From positions 124,001-188,000 of the forward strand of contig CAOLHI010000354.1 of NCBI GenBank assembly GCA_948474755.1: 64,000 nt of DNA, in the 5' to 3' direction. The position numbers and the translations under genes were made by a program. Shown here piece after piece: positions 33,210-43,727 of this stretch. This stretch comes from Ctenosaura bakeri (taxonomy: Eukaryota; Chordata; Lepidosauria; Squamata; Iguanidae). Position 1 is the stretch's first letter. Every line of letters starts with the position of its first letter. The notes below the pieces were generated by a model that saw only the letters and a program-made list of their open reading frames with translations, had not been told where the DNA came from and made no database searches.

Positions 33210-34480
33210 GCATATTTATTTTCTATGTACCATGGCAGAGAACAACAATAAATAACACAATACATATAAAACCATATACATGGTTTTAGAAATATAAGAC
33301 ATACATAAAAGCATATAAAACCAATACATATTAAAATCCATCAATAAATACTTTAAAACCATAATGTAAAAATAATCTGAATAGGCCTGCTGGAAGTGAC
33401 TGGTCTTTACTGCTGATTTAAGCTCAGACAGCATCTTGAGCTCATGAATCTATTCCAGGAGGTCATTCCATGGTCTGGGGGCAGCCAAGGAAAATATCCC
33501 CTGGGTAAAAGTCAGTCTAGTTTTGGATGACTGAAGTAGATGTCTTGCAGAGGATTTGAGTGTATGGGGCAGATTATACAGGAGAGGTGATCCTGTAGTT
33601 AATCTGGTCCAAAACTTTGTAGGGCTTTAATAATAATGTTAATAAGTAATAAGGAATACTTATTAATAGTATTTATTAAAAGCACAAAGTAATAAGCAAT
33701 ACTTTCTACTTTTCTGGAATCTAAATGGCAGCCACTAAATGGTAGTGATTTCAATATTGGTGTACTGGTTTCATGCAGATGTTAAATAGCATTGGGGATA
33801 TAGCAGCACCTTATAGTATGCTGTATAAGAGCTTTTTTGAGGAGCAGCTATTCCCACACACCACACCTGGAACCTGCCTATGAGACAGAGCTGAAACCAC
33901 TGAAGCACACTGCTTCCAATTCCCAAATGACTCAGGCATCCCAGAAGGATATAATGGTTGATGGTATCATAGAGAGATCCAAAAACACCACCACGGACAT
34001 ACTTGCTCTGTCAATACTCAGGTGAAGATCACCCAGTAAGGTGACCATAGCAGTCTTAACTCCGTAAACTGCTCTGAAGCCAGTTTGAAGTGGGTCTAGG
34101 AATTGTATATCATCCAAGACTGCTTGGAGTTGGAAGGCAACTGCCTTCTCAATCAGCTTGCCCTAAAAGGGAAGATTTGATACCGGACGATAGTTGTTAA
34201 GGTCCTGGGGGTCCATAGAGGGCTTTTAAAGAAGCGGTCGCACCACTGCGTATTTAAACAAAATAGAAACCTTCCCTCTTTGAGAGATGTATTGATAATA
34301 TATTGTAATTGAGATCTAATCGCATCTCCTCCCTGGATGACCATCCAAGAAAAACAGGGAGCAAAAGAATAAGTTACCTTCCTTACTTGCCCTAGTGGCT
34401 TGTCCATAGCAGTGGTACTTACCAACTGAAACTCATCCAGTGTATACAGAGTCATTGAACACCCCATTGTCAATTTCTGC
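33205..34480 (-). pseudogene. L2-like non-LTR retrotransposon, truncated and inactivated
   Basis: A single minus-strand insertion of about 1.3 kb. Reading 34480 to 33740 on the minus strand gives a reverse transcriptase in order. A segment with LDEFQLVS and IINTSLKEG comes first, then NNYRPVSNLPF (about 34166-34200), then the LDPLQTGFRAVYG region, then motif A as SMSVVVFLDLSM, and then a SPMLFNICMKP stretch near 33765-33800. A stop follows the NLPF motif, the PQG motif is degraded and frames shift, so it cannot make an active enzyme. The part from 33740 to 33205 is the 3' untranslated region, with CAGGCCTATTC / GACCTCCTGGAATAG-type sequence ending in the (GTT)n tail. The 5' part of the element is missing, the usual result of incomplete target-primed reverse transcription. 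Confidence 0.82.
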
Positions 34481-36630
34481 TATAATGATGGCATCAAATG
34501 TCAGCTGTTATCTGAGAGATTTTATCTGTGAAACAAAGGGATGGAAACCAACCTTTGGTGTGAATGGCTCATAGCAAATGGTTCATAGTGGTTCATTGTG
34601 GAATGGTTGGAAAAAGTCCCAAGAACATGGAACATAAGTAATCGGAAGAGGGAATGTGGATATAAAAACACTAGAGACACTTGAAGTGGTATAAGTCACT
34701 CCCCCAAAAATATTTCAGATCCATGTGGAATGAAGTGTTTTAAAGCCAGCAAATTGGGTTTAGAGCTTCTGGCAGTGTTCTTGATAATATCTTACCATGC
34801 TCTTAAGAACTGGTTTCTTTAGCTTTGGATTTGACTTCATGACTAGATATAGGATTATTTCCCAGGTATGTTCACTATTAGTTCTTCTGTGCCTTCATAT
34901 GCAGTTTGTGGGCAGCCTTTAGGAGACAACTGCAGATTTGGAAGTTTTCTCCTACTTATTGTAGAGTAGTAGAAATATCGTTAAATTTGATAGAAATATA
35001 GTTAATTTTTTTTGGTAAAATATAGTTAAATTTGGAAGAAACACACATAGCTAATTTTTTCGTTTGGGGCTTTAGGGATAATTCCTGCTATATATCTAAG
35101 AATTATGTCACAGAAAGAAGCCCAAAAGGTCATAGGGTTCAACATGGCATCAAATAAAGTGGGTTCTAGTCCGGTATGCCAGCATATACTTAATGTTAGT
35201 CTCTTAAGTTGCCACAGGACTTTTTGTTGGTTTGGAAGCAAGAGATGGGAATTCAAAGTTGGTGCACATCAGCACATCACATTCTACACATCAGCTGGTG
35301 TCTGATATAAGTATTACTGAAAATCTGCCTCTGAGAATTGGTTGGACAAATTCCCATGACATTTTGTCTTCAGACTATAGACTGATTGCTTTTTTTTTGT
35401 GGGGGGGGGAGGTGGAATGCTGTGTGATCTCTAATAACTACAAAGAGCTGTTATATCCCTGGGGAGATCAATGCATTTCAAGTGGGGGTGTGTGTGTGAC
35501 TGATTACTTTGTGCTAAGAGAAGCCTGTGCAGATTTTTTCTCTTTCTAGATATTCATGGGGGACCTGTTGGGGGCCGGGAAGCTCTGCAGTTGCACTGGA
35601 AAGTTCACAGATCTGCAAGGCATCTTTAAAGCAAAATCTGTGTGTCCTGGCTTTTGGATACCCAGTGGAGACAAATGGACACATGCAATTTAATCAGGGT
35701 TCTCAAGGTTAACTGATTGGCTATAATGGGAACAAAATGCTGAACCAGATAGTTCTTTGATCTGGTCCAAAAAGGCTCTTCTTATGTCTTTCCATTCTTA
35801 CAGTTCCAAATTTCATGATATGCAACTTTTAGCATCAAAGCATGTGCACACATACACAAGGAAAATGCACAGCTGTATAGTAGTGGCAGATGCTATGTAC
35901 ACAAATGAAAATCACATACCTCTCCTCAGATCAAAAGATTCCTTTGAAAAGTATTCCTGGATTGCCACAGAATCCTTTCCCCTCCCAAATTTCAACACCT
36001 TGCCCCACCATCCCATTACTTATTTGTCACAGAAGTGTTGCTTTTCTTGAAGACCACAGCTGCTAGGACCATTTGAAAACACAACAGCAAATGGGACTGG
36101 GAGGCAAGGCCAGGTACCATGTTCCATTTGATCCATGGATGACGGACCAGCCCAGAATGGGGCCATCAGAACTGTCTCAGATATATAGTCCATTCAAAAA
36201 GAAAGAGCATGCCTGTGCTGGGAGGGATTAAGAAAGATGGAACAACAGAAATTATTACTGACCATCATTTAATCGCTGAATTCTAGCTGTATGGCAAGCA
36301 TCAAGCATCTTACCATCATGAGAATTTCCACTATTAAGAAGGGTAGAAAATAAATAGTCTCAACACCTTGGAATTAAATGCGGGTGAACTAGAGAGAGAT
36401 GAAAAGAATTTCCAATGGCCAGTTAACAGGTTCCCTTTCCTATAAAATGCTTAGTCCATCCTCCAGGGCTTCTGTTATCTTGAAGTACATTTTTCTGTAA
36501 CACTTTCCTTCTGCTCCATATGACTTGTACTCAACCTTAATCATTCAAATTCATTGGCCCTTTAAAAAAAAAAATCCAGCATTTCAAATATACATTTCTA
36601 CAAAAGATAACTCCTACACTGTTGTTGCCA
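34481..36630. other. No gene recognised
   Basis: Non-coding. Short local repeats of ATATAGTTAAATTTGG type occur near 34975-35040 and a G run at 35400-35410. Nothing else identified. Confidence 0.45.
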
Positions 36631-36644
36631 ACACTGCCTGACCT

Positions 36645-36830
36645 TTTTCCTGGGACTCAAGGCAGCTTACAACAGTTAAGGTAAGTATAGCTTTTTTAAA
36701 AAAATCACAGCATACAAAGCAAATATAGCTAAAAAAAATTGCAGCATACAAAGTTAAAAATAGAATTAAACTATAAAAATTAGACCTAATTAAAAACATG
36801 AATAGTTAAAAAGAAAACAACAAATCTTTC
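36645..36830 (-). repeat. LINE 3'-end-like sequence
   Basis: TGGGACTCAAGGCAGCTTAC followed by A-rich repeats containing CAGCATACAAAG twice. This is typical of antisense 3' ends of lizard CR1/L2-like LINEs. Confidence 0.5.
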
Positions 36831-38379
36831 TAAATCATGTTCCGCACTGGTTGTTGCTATTCTTTGGGTCCCAACTGTCCAGATGCTAGACTAATGAGGA
36901 ATGTGAGACTCTGTGGCCACACCCAACTTATGCAAACATTTTTCCAGAGGTAGACTATTTCCCTCCCTCCTGGTTTATTCTCCACTAGCTGTGCAGGAGG
37001 CTTTTGTCAGTGACAGACATCATTTGTACAATGTTTCATTACAGTATCTCAAACAGTTCAAAAGTTATGACACTAAAACTGTTTGATAACAAAAATGTAC
37101 TCTTGTATATTTGTAGATCAGGGAACAAGATCCCTTCCAAATTTCTGGGCTCGCTTATAAGCAGATTTTCTGGAAATATCAAACAGAACTATGAGAGTAT
37201 TGATGCCTTTTATAACAACATACTTGTGTGAAAAATCATTCTCTGCTCTTGTTTATCTTAAAAAAACTATTTTAAAAACATAGATTTAGAACTCAGAATA
37301 CAAGTTTCCACTATTAAGCCCAATATAACAAGACTAAGTGAAATGTAGCACCAGCCTTTTCATTAATTAGTTAAAATTAGGAAGTAATACATTAGACCAT
37401 GGTTGTTGTTGTTTATCATTGTTGTTATTGTTATTTTAAATTTGCATGGAATTATTCCAATAAAAGTATAGTATGCATTTTCTTGTTTCTCCCTTCTCTA
37501 GAAATCACAGGACTCTTGATGAGCAACTTTAAATGAATATTGGGATGCACTTCAGGGTTTTAAATCTTGAGTTAAGTCTTGGGGGAGCCTGTGGCAACAA
37601 AATATATTTAAAGGGCGTCCATGATAAAGAAAAGGTTGCTCTAGAATATCCACAATCCACATTAAGACAACTGGCTTAAAAAGTAAACTGGAGAAACATG
37701 AAATCACTGAAATGCTGTGGCCACAGTTAATGAATCAACAGAAAACTAGCAAATACTGTATAAACACCCTCAGAACTGTTTTAGCCTGTGATTAAAGGGC
37801 CAGTGAGGAAGCAGAGTGAATTTCCCTAAGGGACTGATGTCCATGGTCTTAGTGCTACTGATGAGAAGGAACAGTTCCCTTCCCTGAAGCTTAGACAGCA
37901 GGAAGGGCACAGGAAAGAAAGATCTGACCGCTGTGGTAGGAAAGATGAATCGTGGTCCAGTATAGGAGCTTTGACTTGGATGACTTTTCAGTTTCAAAGT
38001 TTGTGATTGTAAACTTTAAAAAAAAAATAAAGTCAGATACAGCATTCAATACCATCCAAAGCTTTCTTCTTTCTCCTTAAGCTGTTAACGAGACAGACCT
38101 GTTTTCCCCCTACAAGCTGCAAATTACACAGGCAAATGTAATTACCCATTCCCTTTGTTATTAACACTCAGTGAGGAAGTTTCCAACCATCCTCCCTTTC
38201 ATGGTATTTCAAAGCTTACTCCTAAAGATGCATTCCTGATATTAAATACAATGAGATGTCCTTTTTTTTTAAAAAAAAAAAATTCAATTAAACATATGCC
38301 TACTGTGACTCTTTATTCACAGCAAATTGTCTCTGTAAATAATCTTCATCAAAAGTCAGAACCAATCCCCATTAGTTGT
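36831..38379. other. No gene recognised
   Basis: Non-coding. A TTGTTGTT-rich stretch at about 37400-37435 and A/T runs at 38262-38282. Confidence 0.45.
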
Positions 38380-38900
38380 TTAGATTAATTAATGAGTCCC
38401 CCTGGAGCCACCCAAATGAATTCAATTTAAACGTCAACAACTTGGCTACGGAGTTTCCCAGGTTGGCATTAAGACAATATTAAACCTGCAATAAGTCACA
38501 TTTAAAATGTTAATTCAGAGAAGCTCTCCATTTAGAGCACTTAATTAAATCCTTAAATAAACTGCATGGGCTCAGTACCAGATGGTTCTGCATTTTCATT
38601 GCAGCAAAGAGCCTTGAAGTCATTGAGGGAAGTAATATCGGAGGCATAGTGAAGATAGCCAGGATATATAGTGTAATAAAATCTAATCTTGTTTCCAGCC
38701 GGGAGATTCAGTGTATGTACACAACCCAGGCTAAAATTGTAAGTTAATTACATTAACCCCAGTGTACTCTGGTATCTGAGCAGCCACGAGACGAAATTAG
38801 TCTTTTCCCATCATAAGATTCTTTTCAACTTCAGTATATTAATTTTTCACCAAATACTTACTCATAAGGAAAATTGAAGTTAATGTAACCAAAGACAAAG
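38380..38900. other. Candidate conserved non-coding element
   Basis: About 520 bp free of recognised repeats, with stops in every frame and many homeodomain-type ATTA/TAAT cores (GATTAATTAATGAG, ACTTAATTAAATCC, GTAAGTTAATTACATTAACC). The texture resembles developmental enhancers in gene deserts. This is inference from composition only; no alignment was made. Confidence 0.35.
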
Positions 38901-39220
38901 TAAAGCAGTCTTAATATTCTGAAGGGATTAGAAAGGGCTGCATAAATACACTCAGCAAATGTCAGTCACTTGGAATAGATTTTAAGGAAATGGAAGGAGG
39001 GGGCAGGCAAGTGAGAGAGACTGTAGCACCCAGCTGGGTTATGCATTATGCTGAGGTAAGTTGGAAGTTACAGTTTCTGGAATGTGAAACTCCAAATAAA
39101 TAGCTCAAAAAGGGGCCTCGTGATGACTGGAGGCCTAGCCCCTGAGGGGCCATTCTACATGTCCATGGTTATTAGTCAAGGGGGCAAGTATGTATACCCG
39201 CTTGGCAAATAAAAGGGGGG
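38901..39220. other. No gene recognised
   Basis: Non-coding DNA ending in a G run at 39214-39222. Confidence 0.45.
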
Positions 39221-39223
39221 GGG

Positions 39224-39310
39224 AAGAAATGTGGCACCATCTTTAAGACTAACTGGTTTTTATATTCACATGAGCTTTCATGGATATAAACACACTTCTT
39301 TGGATGCAAT
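39224..39310. repeat. Common amniote interspersed-repeat terminus (unclassified)
   Basis: Contains GGCACCATCTTTAAGACTAA and ACATGAGCTTTCATGGATAT followed by CACTTCTTTGGATGCA. This resembles a widely dispersed reptile repeat with 'gcaccTTTAAGACTAAC...ATGAGCTTTCGTG...CACTTCATCAGATGCA'. I believe it belongs to a retroelement end, but I am not sure of the class. Confidence 0.5.
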
Positions 39311-40511
39311 ACTGAGTGGCATTAAGGTCTCAGGTATAAAGCATATTTATACAGTTGTGGGAGTGGGATAGAATGTAGTAGGATCCAGAAAGATGCAAAT
39401 CATGACCCCCTGCCCTAAATTTTCAAAGGGCTGCATAAGGTGACACAGGTCTTTCAGATCTTTACAATGGTCGGTTGGTGTTCATACGTGAAAACAATAA
39501 ATCTGCTTAACAAAACTCAGTTTCCCTGGGTTCAAAACTCTCTTTGGGAAAATTCCTTTTGTTATATGTGCAGTAGCAAGGATTCTTGTATTCATATATG
39601 TAGTGTGCTGTGAAGCCATTGTCTATGTTCGTGCCTCTGCTAATAGATTGGAATTTGTGAATTTAGTTCAGTTCAGCAATTTCTCTTGCCAAAGATTCCA
39701 TTTATGACAGGTAGATGTTGAAAGGGAACCAAAGGATCCCTTTGACTAGCAGGTTACTCATGGGAAGTCTCCTTCCTGCCTCTTTTTGGTTTTCTAAATG
39801 TTGCATTTCCCCGAATACTTCACACCTGGCATTTTTATTGATAGAGAAATCATCACTATGTAGGAATGTCTCCACCCTTAAACAAAAAATGAAGGACAAG
39901 GATTTTATTATGGCATGTCAACAGCGTGATCTTCTTGAGGTGAAATATATTTTCCCAAGAGCCCTGCATCAGTGTTTTGGCTGGAGAATTCCAGTGTATA
40001 AATCTTGTGCCCTTAGCTTTGACTTTGCCCTAAACTCTCTCTCTTATCCATCTCTACCCTCTGTCTCCTGCCCACCTCTATCCTATTTCAAATGTTAGCT
40101 AGTGGCTCTTAGCATTATTGTAGAGGAGCATTGTTGCAGAATAGAAACCTGTATTCTTGGACTGGGGGAATGGAAAACAATTACTGCCCTTAATTTATAA
40201 ACTTCTTACTCATCTGCTTTCTCCATTCTCACTCTGATGCTTGTGCTCTTCTTCCTGCTGAAGGTTCAGCACCATAAGAACAATGTAATCTAAGATTTTG
40301 TACTTATTGTGACATTGTATATGCCTGTGTTTTTATATGGAGGAAATATTGTGAAGGATTTGTGGGCTTTTATTCCAGCTTGAAGTGAACAATGCTTGAA
40401 AACATGCTGTGGTTTTTGACCAGCTGGGTGAACTTTCATAGCTATACAGTACTCATAAAATCTTGATAAGGTTAGATTTGGGGACAGTGGAATACTGTAT
40501 GGGCAGCATAT
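39311..40511. other. No gene recognised
   Basis: Non-coding. The plus frame at 39715-40098 has no splice or domain support. Confidence 0.45.
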
Positions 40512-40860
40512 AATGCCAGAGAATTTCACTGGCTGACAGTATGTTTCTGGTCTGGAGTCAAGGTGCTTGTGATGACATTTAAAGGCTTAAACAACCTGGG
40601 ACCTTGATACTCAAGGGAGTGCATCTCCCTATATGTGTCTGACTGAGGTCTGCTCAGGAGACCTTCTTCCATATCTGACCAGAGAGCTCAATACACTGTG
40701 TTGAGACATGGGAGAGGGCCTTCTCAGTTGTGGCACCCCAAATGTGGAGGCAGAAAGAGTCTCAGCCTCATAAAGCAAAATATCTTGGACCAGGCCCACA
40801 TTCATTGATATTCCTCACTCTAACACGCTTGCATGTGTACACTTCTTGTTTGAGGTTCTA
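40512..40860 (+). pseudogene. L2-like LINE, C-terminal reverse-transcriptase fragment
   Basis: On the plus strand, residues FHWLTVCFWSGVKVLVMTF and then KGLNNLGP are followed by a stop, SRECISLYVSD and a frameshifted tail with MGEGLLSCGTPN. They follow the conserved C-terminal block of L2-like LINE reverse transcriptases (LHWLP..R..FKVLVLTFKALN.LGP.YL.D..SPY, then RAFS..AP..WN). Stops and frameshifts show it is dead. Only this terminal piece is present. Confidence 0.75.
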
Positions 40861-40914
40861 TTGAAAAAATGGGCCATAGCCCTCACTTTGTGCCATGCTA
40901 CTTTTAGGAATATG

Positions 40915-41110
40915 GTTGGCCATTCATATCAGTAGATTCTCTATCTGTGGATTCAACCAACCACAGCTTGAAAATATTTTTTTTTTAAAAAACCCCAAAA
41001 ATCCAATATTGATTTTGCCATTTTATATAAGAGATGCCATTTTACTACACCATTATACATAATAGAACTTGAGCATCCTACTGTATGCTATGAAGAATAA
41101 TCAGTACTTG
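40915..41110. mobile_element. Tigger/mariner-like terminal fragment
   Basis: GTTGGCCATTCATATCAG, ATCTGTGGATTCAACCAACC, CAGCTTGAAAATATTTT, TTGATTTTGCCATTTTATAT and GAACTTGAGCATCC follow the pattern of pogo/Tigger-type non-autonomous elements (GTTGGCCCTCCATATCC...GGATTCAACC...GCTTGAAAAT). The other terminus is missing. Confidence 0.6.
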
Positions 41111-41164
41111 GCATATGTGTTGCTCTATATAGCCATAATTCCTGAATGTTTCTGTGTGGTGAAG

Positions 41165-41806
41165 TGTGATAGAGCCTGGGAGTGTGGCTAGCAGAATAGC
41201 CCTAGTAACAGAGGGTGACGTAATCAGATTGGATCTCTGTCTGAGGGAAACCCAGCACTAACCAGACGGAGGGGCTGTGGGTAAGACAGCAAGAGAGCAT
41301 ATATACTGGGAGTATGGTTGGAAGCTGTCTTCCTTCAGAGAGAGTTACAGAGAGAACTCTAAGTCAGAGTGTCCAGTAAACCAAAATAGGGTTTTCTGGG
41401 AGAGGGTTAGCTTCTCAGTGGCCTAGTGTGGGGGCAGAGAATGAACCAAACAACCTCTGAAAGGCTCAGAGAGTGGAACCCTCAGTGGGGAAACAGATCT
41501 TTGTGCTGGGAGAGCCAAAGGGGTGTGTGTGAAAGCTCTGTTGGGGAAACACTCTGGTATTTTAAAAGAATTTGTTAAGTACCTTTAAGATTTTATTGCA
41601 TTACCTTTTTCCTAGGTTGGCATCCTAATAAAGATTTCACTCTATTTTTCTATAAATAACTGGCTAAACAGAGTGTTTTCTTTAGCTTTATTTTTAATCA
41701 TACACTACTGCAAGTTACCCATTCCCTTTGATGTAACCTTTGAGAACCTTTGCCCTTTTATCCACTAAGGTTGTGGGTTTCAGGGAAAGCAGGGTTGTAA
41801 TAAACA
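41165..41806 (+). mobile_element. Solo LTR of a second family, TGTGATAG...AATAAACA
   Basis: A 642-bp LTR starting TG and ending CA, bounded by the perfect 5-bp duplication TGAAG (41160-41164 and 41807-41811). It has a TATA box (TATATA at 41300-41305) and a polyadenylation signal AATAAA (41627-41632) in plus orientation. It is unrelated in sequence to the TGTTAC family. No internal coding region. A 5-bp duplication is compatible with a Ty3-like or retroviral integrase. Confidence 0.85.
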
Positions 41807-41811
41807 TGAAG

Positions 41812-42085
41812 GAGGGAACCAGGGTGTGATAATAAGATTAAAAGGGGGGCTGCTACTCCAGTGGGGGGAAAAAGAAAAGCAGGCCTGGTTTGCCTGTGTC
41901 CTGGGCTATCCTAAGCAAGCCTTCCTCAGGACTTCCTTTCCTCTTCCCCATTCCACATGTGATAGGGAGTGTACAGCCAGACATACTGAGATCTGAACTG
42001 CAGTGAAACTTTTCCTGAACAGTATATGTGTGCACAGGCTTTGTCAACCAGTGTCAAATGCAGCTCTCTAATAACCAGATTGCAT
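41812..42085. other. No gene recognised
   Basis: Non-coding DNA with nothing identifiable. Confidence 0.45.
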
Positions 42086-42560
42086 TGTTATCTGCATGAT
42101 CTGAGGTCCCTCCAAATGACCTGCTCACCCTGACGACATTGAGAAGTGAGGAGATCTTGACACATTTGTGGAATGTCAAGCATGACTCAGTTCGGGGAGC
42201 TTCTCCCACCTTTGACTAATTGCTGACCTGACATCTTTCAGATAGTGACCTTGTTTCAGTTAGTAATTCAAATATCTTTCAGTGTCAGAAATAATAAGTG
42301 CCATAGTGAGATGAACAAGCAGAGCTTAAGTTGAGCACAGATTAATGGGGTTTTAATATTCCTAATTTAATCACTCCTTTCTGTCTGGATGTGTGCAACA
42401 TGATGTAGCAGCTAATTATTTTTTTAACCATGATGGGGATCTTTCCTAATCATTTTTATATTTAACATGGATGAAGGGAGGCCAGTGATTAATGAGGGAA
42501 TAAATCTTATGAAACAGAAGCAAGCACAAGATCAGTTAAAAGTATGGCTCTCCAATGGGC
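42086..42560. other. Candidate conserved non-coding element
   Basis: Repeat-free block rich in ATTA/TAAT motifs (GATTAATGGGGTTTTAATAT, CAGCTAATTATTTTTTTAAC, CCAGTGATTAATGAGGG). It resembles the 38380-38900 block in texture. No coding frame. Inference only. Confidence 0.3.
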
Positions 42561-43189
42561 TTTTTGTTTTGTTTTTTGTTTTCATTGGCATTTTCTATGC
42601 TGCAAAGAATCACTAGCATTTTCCTTTTCTCAATGATAAGATTACATTTTTAACAGCTACCAAAAAAAAGAAAGAAAAAAAGACCAGGATCGCTCTAGAA
42701 GTTTTATTCTAGTATTCTTCCATGGGCAGATGCCTGTTAGCATGTTTCAGAATGCTAAGGCGTTCTCTCTCCCCTGCCCTCTAATAGATTCACAACATAT
42801 ATACATTAGCAGGAAGATAGATGTCTTTTCAAACATTTGTTCTTGACAGAGTGTTTGGAATTACAGATGAGGCTGATGCCTGCTTTGTGAATCTCTCTCT
42901 TGATCTGAAATGCAGTAAACTGCTTTGAGGAACCCATTGTATGGAAGTGGTGAAGAAAGACAGGCAACTGCAATCATTGTAAATAGACAGGAAGAGCCAG
43001 AACTAACTGGAAGAGGAAAAGAGTATTTCACTTATTGTTCTTCTTGTTGTTGTTTGTTAAACCGTCAGATTTGATCTGGCAACAGAATATTTTGCCAGTC
43101 AAAACTTTGCAAATGTGCATATTTTAAAGCATGAAATTTCAGTAGTTAATAACTGTAGAATACGTACATATCCTTCTTTCCCTTTGTAT
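42561..43189. other. No gene recognised
   Basis: Non-coding DNA with short simple stretches. Confidence 0.45.
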
Positions 43190-43727
43190 TCAAGGCTTTC
43201 AAGTACATAATCTCCTGACAACAATCTTATGCTGTAGGTCAGTGGTTATTATTCCCCCATGAAGTTACATGGGAGGAATTACTGAGCATGAGGTCAAAAT
43301 TCTGCATTACTTCAGCGCAGTGTAGATATCTGCTGGTGGACTTACATCATGCTGCCTCTATACTGAATGTCTGCATAGTGCATTGTGCGTAGATCAAAGG
43401 TCAGTTCTTATGGCTGACAACCTATTGTGAAACTGCCATGTGTAATTCATAGAGGCAGTGTGCATTCACATGCTGCTCTGTGTACTTTAATGTGCAGTGG
43501 TCCCACATGCGCAACTCTTCTTAAACTGTCATCATATGGGTATGTGTGTTCCATATTGTCCAAAAACCACTCTGGATGAGTAGTGCACTTACAAGTGTGT
43601 ATGTCATTAACAAACTGTGGGCTTGAGAGAACAGTTACCTAATGTCATAAGAAGTAAGATGTCAATTTAAGGTGTGACTTGAATTTGGGACTTTTGAGCT
43701 TAAAACTCAAGACTTTTTTAGCCAGAA
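43190..43727 (-). repeat. MIR SINE, minus strand, split by an inserted segment
   Basis: The antisense MIR order is followed by 43190-43292 (CTGACAACAATCTTATGCTG, TTATTATTCCCCCATGAAG, GAATTACTGAGCATGAGGTC) and resumed by 43617-43727 (TGGGCTTGAGAGAACAGTTA, GTGACTTGAATTTGGGACTT, CTCAAGAC). The intervening 43293-43616 has no counterpart in MIR and is an unidentified insertion of about 324 bp. Confidence 0.6.
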
